Source of the DNA: Larix kaempferi
Taxonomy: Eukaryota > Streptophyta > Pinopsida > Pinales > Pinaceae
Assembly (NCBI GenBank): GCA_027924585.1
Contig: BSBM01000191.1
Coordinates: forward strand, 620,001 to 684,000
Length of the DNA: 64,000 nt
Direction: 5' to 3'
Shown piece by piece: positions 44,784 to 57,770 of this stretch. Position 1 is the first letter of the stretch, and the number at the start of each line of letters is the position of its first letter. The notes under the pieces were generated by a model, which saw nothing but the letters and a program-made list of their open reading frames with translations, searched no databases and was not told the DNA's origin. Made by a program: the position numbers and the translations under genes.

Positions 44784-45691
44784 TGTTATACCTCTATGTT
44801 TCACAGTGTCGCATCCCCATCACAAAACGAGTTGACGACACTTTCCCTACTATTTTAAACCATCCAGAAGAGACAGATGATGAGTCAACCTTGAAGGTGA
44901 ATCCACCCTGGCAAGTTTTGACCCACCTTAGACTTTATTTACACACACTACCGCGCCTTGCTAGTTTTCCAAAACGCGGTACTCTTTTAATAGCTTTTTT
45001 CCCTTAGCTTGTGGGATTTTGGATTTTCAAAGATAATGGAATATTGGGGTCCTTGATTCGATCTCAACTCATCTCCTTCGATTAGAAACCCTGATCCACT
45101 TATCTCTCCTTAGATCCACCCATCTCTCTTGTTGTTTAACCTCACCATTCACTATAAAAGAGAGGTACTCCATTGGGAAAGAGGAGGACTCTTGAGAGCA
45201 CCAAACTTATGGTCTTGCAGCATTGTGGAGATAGCTAGAGGAGAAGACACTTGGAGTTAGAGGATTGGCTTGGACATCAAGCACCTTTTGTAAGTATTCT
45301 TCAAGTTGTAATGGAATAACTTGTCTTGTTTTCCCAAATCATTTGTGTTAATCTTGTTTTAATGATATGATTTGTATCTTTCATAGATTTAGATCCTAAG
45401 TCATGTTTCAGGTTGCTAGAGAATAGTGCATTCTTGTGTCTTGGTTCCATTTTGACAGGTTCACTTGTGAGGGCTTGGAGCTTGGAGCAAATACCAAAAA
45501 CAAGCGTCTGGATAGAAGGTCAGTTAAACTCCTTCTACTCTCTTTAGCATTTTAATCCTGAGATGTTCGTTAGATCTAGGGATTCAAGGTAGCATTTGTT
45601 TTGACTTGTTTCTTGCTTTAGAGTTAGTTTAAAGTCTACTTTAAAGTTAAGAGAGTTTTGGCTTATCCGTAGGACAAAATTCTACATAACA
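44784..45691 (+). repeat. Outer 3' LTR of element B (908 bp)
   Basis: TGTTATACC...ACATAACA. About eight substitutions from the outer 5' LTR. It lacks about 76 bp present in the other LTRs, between two copies of AAAACGCGGTACT, of which one remains. TATAAAA at 45153-45159. Confidence 0.92.
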
Positions 45692-45696
45692 ATCAC
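45692..45696. repeat. Target-site duplication ATCAC (right copy) of element B
   Basis: ATCAC directly follows ...ACATAACA of the 3' LTR. Together with 23735-23739 it shows that the outer LTR pair belongs to one insertion. Confidence 0.9.
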
Positions 45697-46560
45697 TGAC
45701 AAGGTATTTTGGCCACACATTGCTTCATATGGTGTCATCTTTTTGGAGCCATTATAAGTGGTATTATGCCACCACTTGGCAAGAGGAATCTATTGCGCCT
45801 AGTTATGTGGACTATCCAATACAAAGCATCTCAAATAGGTTTCCAAGTGTTTATTGACTACTCCTATTTGAACATCTATTTGGGGATGATATGCTATGTT
45901 GAGATTCAATTGGGTAACCTATAGTTTAAATAGATCCTGCCAAAAAAAATTATGAAGGTAGGGTCCCGATCAAATACAATAGAAGTCAGCATGCCATGTA
46001 GCTTAAAAATATAATCCATGAAGACTTGTGCCATGAGGGATGGTGTAAAAGGGTGTGGTAAGGAACACAAGTGATCATATTTGGTTAGGAGATCTACTAC
46101 CACCATCACGATGGATTTATTTCCTACTTTAGGAAGCCCCATGATAAAATCCATAGATATGTATGTCCATATATTTTTGGGAATTGGAAGTGGTTGCAAA
46201 TCACCAAGTGACTTCATTGTTTCACTCTTATGTCATTGACAAGTGTTGCAGGTTGCAACAAAGTTGTGATTTATTTTTTCATGCCTTCCCAAAAGAATGA
46301 GTTATTAGTTTGTTCATAGCTTTGATGAAATCTCAAGTGGCCTACTATGGGTGATGAATGTAACTCCTATAAGGTTCATTGTTGTAAGGTTGGATCTAAA
46401 GTGAGAAAAAATGCACTCATTATACCCCAAGTCATTTTGGTTCCATGTATATCCTAGTGGAGGGTTCGTGTCTTCTTGAATCCATTTGACGTGTTTTTGA
46501 ATGGTGTCCTGGCTATCCATTCCTAATGTGCTTTGTCGATCCACCCTGGAACTAGTAAGG
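45697..46560 (-). pseudogene. pol: Chromovirus C: integrase, interrupted by element B
   Basis: 45906-46217 reads LGDLQPLPIPKNIWTYISMDFIMGLPKVGNKS, VVVDLLTKYDHLCSLPHPFTP, QVFMDYIFKLHGM and VFDRDPTF: the integrase core with two catalytic aspartates. Toward 45700 a frameshifted but readable YHPQ-like region precedes the insertion point. Toward 46500 the zinc-finger region is recognisable in shifted frames. The C-terminal part continues at 23734, on the far side of element B. Confidence 0.8.
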
Positions 46561-47760
46561 ACAATGCATAGTGGGAAACCTCCTTCTCAAAATGCCTAGG
46601 AAGAGCATCTTCCATCACATTTTTGCATCCTTTCTTATAGATGATCTCATAATCATACCACAAAATATTAGTGACCCATTTATGCTACTCTAGTGAGGGA
46701 AACCTTTGTTCCAAGAAATATTTGGTACTGTGATGGTAAGTCTTGATATGGAAACTTTTCCCAATTAAATATGGGTTCTATGTCTCAATGGTGTGAAGGA
46801 TAGCCATCATTTATTTTTCATAGGTGAACTTTCCCAAGTATCGATAACATAGATACTTATTGGTGAAGGATAACAGGCATCTGTCTTGCAACAATATCAC
46901 TCCTAGGTCATGGCTAGAGGAATCACACTCTAAGACAAAATTCTAAGTGAAATCAAACATAGTTAAAACAAGTGTAGTTCACACAACACCTTTTAGGGAA
47001 GGGAAGGCCTGACCGTGACTACATCATTCTAGTAGAAGCCATTAGTTTTTAGAAATGATGTGAGAGGAGCTACAATCTTACCATAATTTTTCCCAAACTG
47101 AGAATATTAGTTGTTAAGTATGAGGAAACCCCGCAGTCCCTTGAGAGCTTTTGGTTGTGGCCAGTTTTGCATAGCTTCCACTTGATTGGGGTCCACATGT
47201 ACACCATCCTAACTCACATTATGTCCCAAATATTCAATCTCAATCACCCCAAAAGCACTTTTTGATTGTTTCAAAAATAACTAATGACCCCTTAATAATT
47301 GAAAGGCATGGACAACATGATCATGTCAATTTCCTAGGTGGGATATAGACCAAGATATGATCAAAGAAAACTAAGACAAAATGTTGAAGGAATGGGGAAA
47401 ATATCTTATTCATGAGGCTTTGGAAAGTGGATGGAGAATTAGATAAGCTGAAAGGCATAACTAAGAACTCATAATGATCCTCATCGGTGTGGAAATTTGT
47501 CTTGGGTATGTTTTCCTCTTTCATCAATTTGATGGTATCTGGACTGAAGGTTGATTTTAATGAAGAATTCAGCTCCATGCAGCTCATCTATGAGATCATC
47601 AATGACAGAAATAGGAAATTTAACTTTGACAATTAACTTAGTGAGAGAGTGGAAATATGGACACATGTACCAATTTCCTTCCTTTTTTAGTACCATAACC
47701 ATCGAAAATGAATAAGGGCTAGTGCTGGGATGATTGATGTCAACCTCCAACAATTCCTAA
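46561..47760 (-). pseudogene. pol: Chromovirus C: reverse transcriptase and RNase H
   Basis: 47321-47753 in two overlapping frames: [21 protein letters not shown] and SRYHQID, then [49 protein letters not shown]. The catalytic FFDDI reads FFDHI, so the second Asp is lost. The RNase H part (46600-47300) is heavily decayed. Confidence 0.75.
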
Positions 47761-48290
47761 ATTATTTTTCTGATTTCATTATTTTGGGAAAAAGGGTGGC
47801 GATAAGGGCATAAATTGGGAGGTTGACTACCTATAATTAATGGAATACCATGGTCATGTTCCTTGTGGGGCTGTGATAAACCCTTTGAATCCTTAGAATC
47901 ATGTTGTTATTGGGAGATAACATGTTGCAATTCATGTTGAATATCTTTTGTGGGTGTTTCCAGGATTTGGATTGCATTGAATTGATCAATGATACTGGAG
48001 TGGTCTTTCTTCAATAATTTGTCCATATGATGGGAGGAGATAATTTTGGGAGAATTATAAGTAATCCATTCTAGATGATGTGTGTTCCCATCCTGAGCAA
48101 AGCGGAGAGAGAGTGCCTTAAAATCCATGGTTACAGGGCCCAAAGTATTGAGCCATTCTACCCCCAGAACTATATCACAACCACCCATGTCAATGGCGAA
48201 CATGTGGGTTTTGAGATGGTATTCACCCATTTGGATTTTCACATTTTCATGATGACCACCAAATTTCATCATACCCCCATTTTCTATCAT
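47761..48290 (-). pseudogene. pol: Chromovirus C: protease region
   Basis: 127-codon stretch reading HMFAIDMGGCDIVLGVEWLNTLGPVTMDF, the second half of a plant Ty3 protease (C.DI.LGM.WL). The D-S-G motif lies upstream in decayed sequence and was not resolved. Confidence 0.65.
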
Positions 48291-48689
48291 AATTTGGTAA
48301 TTGGATGTAGCATTGATATAGAAACGAATTTCATCAACTCCTCATTGATGAATGAAATTATGGTTGTTTATATTGTCAATTAATACAATGCTTGATGTAG
48401 TCAGGCAACTTCAATGTTTGAGGTGTGCAAAAACCTGATAAAGAATGGAGTGAGATTTGGGGTTACTCCTCAAGAATTGGCATATCAGGAGAATATTCTA
48501 GGGGGCATAGTATCATCCACATTTGGTTCTGGTGGATCCTCCATGGTGTTGTCTTCAAGGGGATCATGTGGGGATGCCTTTATCTAGAATAATTTATGTT
48601 CTTTGCAAGTATTCCCTTGGAAAAAAAATTCATCATAGTTATAGAAAAGTCCAAGGCACTGACGTTCATCCATGGAATCCAGGATCAAC

Positions 48690-49340
48690 TCTTGAATTCA
48701 CAAGGGTTGTGTGGTTGAATTACTAGAAGTGGTATCCATGAAATACAATGTGTGAGTGGGAAAGGAAGGGCATTTGGGTTGTGCGTTAATCACCATTTTA
48801 GCTTCTCTAGCACTATCATAAGCCTCCAACCAAGTGGAGGGGTGTTTCATAATGACATGGACTCAAATTGCCTCCTTGAGGACACTAATGAAGTATTCCC
48901 ATAAAAAAGAATCAGAGAGGCCCTATGTGTGGATTTCCAATTGTTCAAAGGTTATAATATAGTCCATAGATGTACCACTATAACGTAATTTGGTCAATTG
49001 ACCTAGGTAGTGAGTGTCATGGTCCAAACGATCATGAAGGATCTTCATAAATTATCTCCATGGGACATAACGACGATAAGATTTTTGGTACAATTGCCAC
49101 CATAGCCAACATTCTAAGTCTAAATATAAAGGCCCAATTTTTAATTTTTGAAGATCATCCTTAATTCCATGGAGATAAAAATAATATTCCATTTCTGTAA
49201 CCCAACCCGAGGGGTCAGAGCCATCAAATTTGCACTTGTAAATGTCTGGGAAGTGGTGCCATGAATTTTTATCTTTAAGGGAATGAGGCTAGGTTTCTAT
49301 GAAGAGAGTGTGAGAAACATATCCTTTAGTGACAATTGCT
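48690..49340 (-). pseudogene. gag: Chromovirus C: gag
   Basis: The minus strand in one frame with stops reads CKFDGSDPSGWVTEMEYYFYLHGI, KLKIGPLYLDLECWLWWQLYQ and LTKLRYSGTSMDYIITFEQL, the typical Gag capsid region of plant Ty3 elements (FDGSDP..W....E.YF..H). No zinc knuckle recognised. Confidence 0.75.
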
Positions 49341-49398
49341 TCATTGGTTGAATCATCAAATTTTAGAGAGAACCCAACTACTAGATACCACCCCAAGA

Positions 49399-50460
49399 TG
49401 ATCTATGAGGCCACTATGGAAATGGAAACACCTATAGTCTTATCTATCCCATCCCAAAACCTATTTTCTCACATACTTAGCCAATCTACTCACCAATGAG
49501 CAATTACAAGAATATCACTCAGCCATCCCAACCATCGCACTCTATTCCACTGCCCCAAACAATACAAATAAAATATTTTCCTTCACTTCCATACAATTCC
49601 CTGAGGAAACCCAACCCTTACAATTCTTACTAACTAGTGTGTGTGTAGAAAGAGTCTACTTGCTATTTGCTCTTAGAAAACCTCATGTATCATCAATTCA
49701 TGGATTCTCAAGCATCCAAGAGAAAAAAAATCCACAGTGGATAAGTGTTCCTATCTTTTCCAACATATATGCTCACCTAGAACCATCCTCTTCACTCTAA
49801 TATATGCAATTTCCTATTCACAATGTTAATTTTTAGTTAATTTCACAATCTCGTAATTGGTTATGGAAAAACAACATGAAAAATCTATGTAGTGTATGAA
49901 ATCTATATGCAAAATGGGTGATAGACACCAAAGGAAATGAGAGGATTGGTGAAAATATCGTTGAGAATAATTTTGACCATAAAGGAAGGACTCTTATAAT
50001 TGTCATTGAAGTATATTCATCCCATGCTTCCATAACTGCATGAGAAGAGTTTCCCCACCAACCTCAAACATGCATTAAATGATTGGATTTAATAATTCAA
50101 AAGGGATTAATTGGATCATTTAAGGAACATGGAAACAAATGGATGAGTTATAAGGATGACACTTTCCTATATCCCCCCTTTCATCTTCCCCTCTGGTGGA
50201 ATCATAGCCCATCTAATGCTATTTACACATCCATCTTGGACCATTTTATTATTTTCCCACATAATTTTACATAGAATTTGAGTCATCATGACAATCCAAC
50301 CACATGGCCCATATAGAAATATCTACATTATACATGCTTATCCATTCACTAGTTGGGCCTTGGCCTTGAGCATTGCATTAGGAATCCATACTAGCATATT
50401 TACAACATTTTACATAATATGATTTAACACATTTCAAGGGTAAAAAATGGGGGTATTATG
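49399..50460 (-). repeat. Probable 3' LTR of chromovirus E
   Basis: On the minus strand it starts CATAATACCCCC (expected TGTAATACCCC) after a purine tract AAGGGGAGAGGA. Its other end, TGATCTATGAGGCCAC on the plus strand, resembles 57540-57770. The next bases to the left (minus TGGTATCTAGTAG) may be the primer site of element C, so E may have inserted near there. Boundaries are approximate. Confidence 0.5.
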
Positions 50461-51960
50461 GTCCTCTCCCCTTGGAATAACACCATCCTCAGTATTTCCT
50501 AAAACTCCAAACAAAAAAGGATATATCTCTTGCATGGCATCCTCCAGCTCCCATGTAGCCTCATCAGGACCAAAGTGATTCCACTACATCTTTACCTATA
50601 TGGTGGCTCAATTCTAGAGCAACATTACTTTATTATAGAGGATGAATAGTGGCTCTATTTGGAACTCTCCCTCGGGTTCCACCTAAATCACATCCCAATC
50701 AGTCGCATGGTTAGGAACATGTACATATTTCTTAAGCAAATAAACATGAAAACCATTATGAGCTCTAGTGTTAGTAAGAAATGCAATTCTATATGCAACT
50801 AGACCTATCCTCTCGAGCATTTCAAATGGCCCATGGTATCTTGGTGAACAATTGGTACAACTTCCAAGCTTCAAGGAACTCTTACTTAGCCTCACACAGA
50901 GGTAAACATGATCCGCAACATTGAATTCTCTATGGACTCTATTCTTATCTCCGTAGATTTTCTATCTATCTTGTGTTTCCTTCAAATCCTACCTAATATT
51001 TGCAACCACTTGTTCCATTTCCTTAAGCATTTCCAACCCAAGTACATTTCCAACCCATTTCCTGATGTTCTACACATTCTTCCATACAAAGGCTCAAATG
51101 GACTCATTCTCAATGATGCTTGATACCCATTGTTATATGAAAACTCTACCAGGTGTAGATAATCTTCCCACTTGGATGGTTTGTCCATCGCGTACATGCG
51201 AAGCATGTATTCAATCACTTGATTTAATCTTTCTATTTCACAACCATTTGTGGATGGTATGCACTACTAAAATTCAATAGTGTACCCAAATCTACAAAAG
51301 GAATTTTCCTAAAGATACATGTAAACTTTTTATCTCAATTATATACAATTGATTTGGGTAAACCATGCAATTTGAATATTTATTTTATAAATATCCTTGA
51401 TATCTCATTGGCCTTGTGAGTATATTTAATTGAAATAAAATGTGTTTCCTTAGATAATTTATCCATCACAACCATGATGGAATCATTCTTTCATGAAATA
51501 GTTGGTACTCAGTGATACAATCCATAGTTACCACTTCCCATTTCCATTTCAGAATTGGAAAAGGATATAATATACCTGATGGGTGTTAATGTTTATCATT
51601 TACTTACTGGAATTTCATACGTCTGGAAATATACCCATCAACATCTTTCTTCATTCCCAACAAAAATTATTGCTTCCTTATTGTAGCAATCGTTTTCTAG
51701 TATCCTTGATGGATAGAATATGGCATTTTATGGATTTCATCCATAATAATTATTCTCAAATTTGTAGCATTATGAATATACATTCTATTTTTATAGGTAA
51801 GAATTCCATCTTGCTCCAACTAATAACATTCATAACTCTTTTCCAAATTATTCTATTGTAATTTATCTTTTATTTGCACATAGTGTTCATCTTCAACAAG
51901 AGATTCAACAATACTTTGTCTCGGATCTATTTGGAAATTACTAATGGCTACCACATGAAT
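50461..51960 (-). pseudogene. pol: Chromovirus E: integrase and chromodomain region
   Basis: Minus strand. 50982-51218 has DKPSKWEDYLHLVEFSYNNGYQASLRMSPFEPLYG (integrase C-terminal core). 50683-50895 has LKLGSCTNCSPRYHGPFEMLERIGLVAYRI (GPF module) and HNGFHVYLLKKYV. Near the LTR, FGPDEATWELEDAMQ is the chromodomain-type signature. Several stops and frameshifts. Confidence 0.8.
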
Positions 51961-52079
51961 TACATGCACTTTTATATTGAGTGCATCAACCACTTTGTTT
52001 TCTTTCCTTTTATGTGTTTTATTTTGAAATAAAATTCACATAAAAATTTCATCCATCTAGTTTTCCTTGCATTTAATGT

Positions 52080-53400
52080 TCAATGCTCAAACAAATACAG
52101 ATCATAGTGGTCAATTCTAAGATCGAATTTTCTTCCCATTAAGTAGTACCTCCACATTTTCAAAGCATGCACTATGGAAACAATCTCTAAATCATTTGTA
52201 GCATATTTAGTTTCATGTCCTTTCAACATTTTTGACTCATAATAGACCACATGATTGTCTTTCATAACAAGTCCTCCAATTCCTTGTCTACATGCATCGG
52301 TACACACCAAAAGATCCTTATTTGGATTTGCAATTTTCAAAATTGGAGCACTAGTAAGAAGCTTCTTCAATAGTTGAAAGATTTCCCCACATTCATGCAT
52401 CCACTCAAATTGCACTCCCTTGTTTTTCAAAGAAGTAATGGGGTGTGAAACATTGGATAAGCATTCAATGAACCTCCTATAATAGCCCTCAAGACCCATA
52501 AAATATCTCACATCTGTCACATTCTTTGGGGTTAGTTAATTCATAATGGCCTCAATATTTTATGGATCCACAAATATTCCTTTGTCTAAAATAATGTGAC
52601 CCAAATAATGAATCTACTTTGGATAGAAATTGCATATTCTTAGCTTTGCATAAAACTTATGTTATCTTAACACTTGCAAAATAATTCTCAAATGTTCTTC
52701 ATGATCTTCTTCATTCTTAGAATAAATAAGAATATCATCCTGAAAAACAATCACAAACATATCCAAGTACTTACTAAAGTCACTATTCAAGAGACACATG
52801 AATATAGCTGGTGCATTAGTGATATCAAATGGCACCACCACAAACTCATGTGTCCATACCTTGTTCTAAATGCTATTTTGTGGATGTCTTCTTCCTTGAT
52901 TCTAACTTAACGGTATCCCTATATCAAATAAATCTTTGAAAATATAGCTTGTACCCTCTCATTTGGTCAAAGGATTCATCAATTCAAGGTAAAGGGTACA
53001 TTTTTTCATTGTAATTGTATTCAACTACATGTAATCAATGTACAACCTAAGGGTTACATCCTTGTTTTTCACAAATAGCACTAGTTCCCTCCATGCAGAT
53101 ACAGTTGGATGAATGTATTTCATTTCCAACAAATATTACAATTTCATTTTCATCTCTAGCAATTCTAGGGTACTCATTCTATAAGGTGTCTTGGATACTG
53201 GTGTAGCTCTTGGCACAAGATAAATTGTGAAATCAATATCCCTCTTTGGAGGAATTCCTAGCACTTCATTAGGGAACACATCATTGAATTTTTGCAAGAC
53301 TTGATAGTCATATAACTTGGGAAATTCATTTTATTCTCTATCCAATACATGGGATGCATATAATTGACAACCTTTTATAAATCACTTTTTTGGTTGCAAG
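52080..53400 (-). pseudogene. pol: Chromovirus E: reverse transcriptase and RNase H
   Basis: 52080-52520 reads FMGLEGYYRRFI, VCTDACRQGIGGLV, NDLEIVSIVHALKMWRYYLMG and RIDHYDL (RNase H with D, E, D). To the right, [23 protein letters not shown] near 52690-52760 keeps the RT catalytic pair DD. The upstream RT reads WRELVLFVKNKD in broken frames. Confidence 0.78.
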
Positions 53401-53872
53401 GTTGAAATCTGCGTAATAGAAACCCTCTTTGGAATTCCATGTACTATCCTGAGGTTTATTTCTTCACCGATGCATTCAAAATTATTGTTGCAGCAATCAA
53501 GTTTAACTTGATGTTATTCTAACCAATTCATTCCAATGAGAACATTATAGGAACCAAGTGGAAAAACATTTAGATTTTCCCATGTGAAGAGCCTATCCAT
53601 CTCTAATGGAAAATTCTCCATCACTTCAAAAACATTTCTCTTGGTTCTAGTGGCTAGTTGGACCAACCATGATTTATTATGCTTTCTTTTCTCAAAATTA
53701 CAAACCTCAACAACTAAATTGTGAGTAGATATACGGTCAATTAAAATCGAAATAGATTGCTTAGAAATCTTACCTTCAACGTTAACCCCAACTGATTGAT
53801 GGTTTCTTGACAGTTCTCTAGTGCAACATAGATTCTAGGGATGGACCTAGTTACATCACCCACAATTTCAAC
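53401..53872 (-). pseudogene. pol: Chromovirus E: protease region
   Basis: The minus strand reads NVLIGMNWLE then HQVKLDCCNNNFECI and EINLRIVHGIPK, the segment after the active site in plant Ty3 proteases. The active-site motif itself was not found. Confidence 0.6.
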
Positions 53873-54950
53873 CTATTTGTTGTTTTGAACATGTTTGGTA
53901 ATCACATTCCAATGTGGATAATTTATGAGCAATAGGCCCTCTCCGCATCCCCAACAATGAAGGGGCTCCCTTGGATTATCTATGATAAATTTTGTTGGAT
54001 TAGACTCACCATATGATGACTTTCTTTGTTGATTTCTTAAATGAGGAGGATTGAATATTTTCCTCCTTTGTTCAAACTTCTCCTTATTTGTATCCTTCCA
54101 TGTGTTGTGTAATTTTGGATTTCTTTTGCTTGATCGTAACAATGCGTGGTCTCCTCATAGTCTCATCTAGAGTTTGAGGTTCATTAAACTCAATTCGGTC
54201 CTTGTATAACTGAGGTAATTCATTTAGAAAAAATTGAATGTTTACTTTATCATCTCTAATATACTTAACCTACCTCTACAACTCCAAATTTTTTCATCTT
54301 CATCCATGGTCATTTTCCCCAACTTTAACTCATGGAATTCTTTGATTTTATCATCATAGTACCTGTTGAAGATATACTTTTGCTAGAAGTATTTCTTGAA
54401 CTGCTTCCAATCAATCTTTATTTTATTGATCCTCTTGGCTTTCCTAATTTGATCCCACCATATTTATTCTCTAGCATTCAAATTAAATATGGCCACCCTT
54501 TCCTTCATGTTTCCAAAGTAGATATGGACTTGGAAATACTTCCTCATCCCAAGAAGCCAAGCCTTAGCTTCTTGTCTAGATTTCACTTCACCATCAAAGG
54601 TATGGTTTTTGTCCTTCTAAATTCTCCATGTGAGATGTCCCTCAAAGGAATCTTCCTCTCATTCTTGTGGGATGAAGAACTTGTATATCTAGTGGAGTTC
54701 TTAGAGGTAGACAACTCAATAGAAGAAAATTTAGGTGTATATGCCATATCTCTATAAATCCTTCTTGAGCTATGGGACCTCTTGTGAGAATGCCTCCTTG
54801 ATCCACTCCCATTTTTATCATCATTACCTGATTTCTATCCATGATGAATTTTTCTTTGCATGTATTTCAAGCTTTGAAGCATGGCTACATTCCACTATTT
54901 TTTTCCTTATTGAGTTCTATCTAGTATTTCATTATCTTCTACAACTTTGT
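53873..54950 (-). pseudogene. gag: Chromovirus E: gag
   Basis: The minus strand with many stops reads HTFDGEVKSRQEAKAWLLGMRKYFQ, ERVAIFNLNAREY, KYIRDDKVNIQFFLNELPQLYKDRIEFNEPQTLDET, a plant Ty3 Gag capsid region. 53873-54142 ends in a broken knuckle, CWGCGEGLLLINYPH (expected CWxCGxxHxxxxCP). Confidence 0.75.
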
Positions 54951-57539
54951 AACTCCAATATTAGATTTTATCCAAAGCAGCAACTTAGTTTCTATGACTA
55001 TTAGAATTTGTATCTATATTCTTAACATGTATATTTTGTCTCATGGCATCTGTTGCAACTTCATAAGAATCTTGTTTATCATTCATGGTGATAGTTTTGT
55101 CAACCTAACCAAGACCAAAATATTATAATTGCACTATCTTGAATGTTGACCCCTAATTGTCCTTGATATGATATTGTATCTACAACAGTGTTCATATAAG
55201 CACACTTGTTAACAAAATTACATCCTTGGATAATTATAAAATTAATTTTCATACATTCTGGAAACTACCCACATTGACATTTTTTGTTAAACCAAGGCTA
55301 CACTAACTTTTCTGTTCAATTTTTGGGAATATTAGAAGCACTTATTCAGAATTTGATCATGTGCATTTGTTCTCTCTAGATTATATTTCCAATGACTATA
55401 ACCATGCTAAGTTATGGTCTTAGAGCTAAACTTTACAACCCTTCAAAATTACCAATTTTGCAAATTTATGCACTTTTCCCATAAGTACATTTAGTCTCAG
55501 AGACCAACTTCAACCACGTGTAGAAGAAAATCTATGGAGAAGTAGAAAAAAATTTGGTGTCGGTTATTGATAATAGTTATGATAGTATTACTCAACAACT
55601 TTCATATCATCGATCTGATGCTCCATTTGATTTCTATAATTTTCTCGAATTTACTACTTTTACTTTTTGGAATTCTTCTGAACTTTGATTGTTTTCCAAA
55701 AATCACTATCTCCCAAACTGAGCACTCCTAGAAGAACTTCCTCTAAGAAAAGTTATTTAAATTGATTATTAGGTTAAATGTTGAAATCATAGAAAAAATT
55801 AGTTCTGATTTCTTGTGTCATTATTCCTTGTTGCAAGATTGCTAAATTCCCCCAAAAGTGCCCCAAAATAGTGGATTGTGGTATGTTTTTGAATCCCCAT
55901 TCCAATTGCTTGAGAATTTTGTCAAAGGCTCAAAAGGATTTGTACATTCCTATTTATGGGTTGTATCGTCCAATTTTCATCGTGAATTAGGCTCTTGTTT
56001 TGGTTTATGATAAGGGTCTTAAAAAATCACTAATCCTCAATTTTTTTTAAAAATGAGTTGAACGAGGAATCCACCTTCACTAACATTTTTGTATTCCTCA
56101 ATACTGTGGATTCAACCCCAAAAATTTCATTAAAAACGGATAAAAAAATTTCATGTTATGCCAAAAATAAATAAATAAAGGGCTCCAGACTTGTTTTTTT
56201 ATATAAGGTTTTCTTACTGATGATGTGGCATGGCACGCATAGTGATGATTTGGAATCATGTCCATCTAAACCCTATGTGGCCCCCCCCTAGTCTTGCCAT
56301 GCCATATTCTATTTTGGTCCCTTTATCACTGTCATTGGGATTCTCCAATATTCCCACGATGTATTTTTTTAACCCCATCGGAAGGAATCATGCTAATGAT
56401 TACGATCTACCCATCTCAAATTGCAAAATGATATGGGATTTTCATTGAAGTGGACACACGTGTAAGGAACTATTCACCCTCCTTTGCGTGAATGGTCATG
56501 ATCTAATGTTTCCAATCACCCAAATAAATATCATTCATTCACGAGAGTACCACCCATATTAACTCTTGATTACTTGGGTTTTGTGGGAGTGGTCAGGATT
56601 GCTCGATCCAGTTTCTATGACCAATCCCATCCATTCCTAGGAGTACCCCTCAGGGTAAGGTCATGTAATCACATTTATCTACATAAATGGTCAATATCTA
56701 CTTGCCATGACCCCTCATGATAATCTCTGCTTACATCTGTTTGCGTGAATGGTAAGGATTTAAAGATCCCATCTACCTGGTTTAATTTGGGTTTTTCAAG
56801 GAAAGTATCGATAGTATACTCCTTGCAATTATATTTGCATGAACAGTTCAGATTTGATAGTATGAACCACCTAATTTAATCCCATCTGTTGATCATCCTC
56901 TATCTCTCAAACAACATTGTGAACCCAACGATTTTGGAAAATGATACTTTTACTGATCCTGGAGGTTTTTCCTGAATTTCCCCAATTCAAAATGGTCATT
57001 CCTACTAATAACTGTGCGATCTAACTCATGGACTTGTTAAAATACCATATTATGAATAAAAATGATTTTCCTAGAGGCATTTTGTCAAGCTGTTTTCCAT
57101 TGTAAACTCAAATTTCTTCATGTAGGAACTGATTCTAGCCCATATAGCACTGGTGCTACAGCCAAGAGCTTTGATCCCACTCTATAGCATCCCCATCCAC
57201 CATTCTGACTAAAGGAGGGGGCAAATATGAATTTTATGTTTTTAAATTTCACCCCTTGGGCCATTATTCCAATTCATAACTAATTTAAGCCACCCATGGG
57301 AAACATAAACTAAAAAATGCATGTGCAAGTGCATGAATGTAGAACAAAATGGAGTCAAAATTCTATCCACACACAAATCATGCATAAACAAACATAATTA
57401 TCACATGAAGTAAATAAATAATTTAACATTCATAGACAAATATAATACTTATCTTTTAAGAGAATAAGATCTAAGAAATTGGATGCATAAGAGAAATTTT
57501 CCACCCAACCATAGGTATCAGCTAGATATAGAACCCCTA
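54951..57539. other. Probable leader and flank of chromovirus E, no gene seen
   Basis: AT-rich; no ORF with a recognisable domain. It may be the 5' leader of E plus unrelated older sequence. Confidence 0.35.
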
Positions 57540-57770
57540 TGTCAGGCTATGAGGTCACTAGGGTAAAGGAAACACCTACATGCTTCTCTCTCCCAACCCA
57601 AAATCCATTAGCTCTCATGATTAGCCAATCTGCTCATCACTAAGCAATTATAGGAATTTCACTTAGCCACCCCATAACACTCTTTTCCACTACCCTACAC
57701 AACACAAGAAAGGTATTTCCCTTTACTACTATATAGTTCCCTCAATAATTTCTTTCAAGCATTGATTCAC
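57540..57770 (-). repeat. Remnant of the second LTR of chromovirus E
   Basis: Aligns by eye with 49399-49630 (CTATGAGG(C/T)CACTA, GGAAACACCTA, TTAGCCAATCT(A/G)CTCA, GAGCAATTA/AAGCAATTATAG). Divergence is high and the match fades beyond about 57770. Confidence 0.5.

Larger units (their letters stand above)
23740..45691 (+). mobile_element. Tat/Ogre-like Ty3/Gypsy element B, 22 kb, rearranged
   Basis: Bounded by two plus-strand LTRs with about eight substitutions between them over roughly 790 aligned bases, and by a perfect 5-bp duplication. Order: 5' LTR lacking its last 75-105 bp; inverted pol piece; leader; gag-like ORF; inverted PBS-LTR-PPT plus inverted 3' region; second leader; gag, protease, RT, RNase H, integrase in one frame; second RNase H; antisense gene; 3' non-coding region; PPT; 3' LTR. 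The target was the integrase gene of chromovirus C. The internal inversions were either present at insertion or arose later without disturbing the ends. Confidence 0.85.

Noticed and set aside
44372-45007. 211-codon plus-strand ORF (and relatives at 4776-5153, 23688-24038, 28617-29234)
   Set aside because: It reads through the 3' region and the start of the LTR, and recurs wherever the LTR does; the protein-like similarity is just shared DNA.
49380-49395. TGGTATCTAGTAG as the primer site of element C
   Set aside because: Only a partial match to the tRNA-iMet site, and no 5' LTR of C is visible next to it; mentioned but not called.
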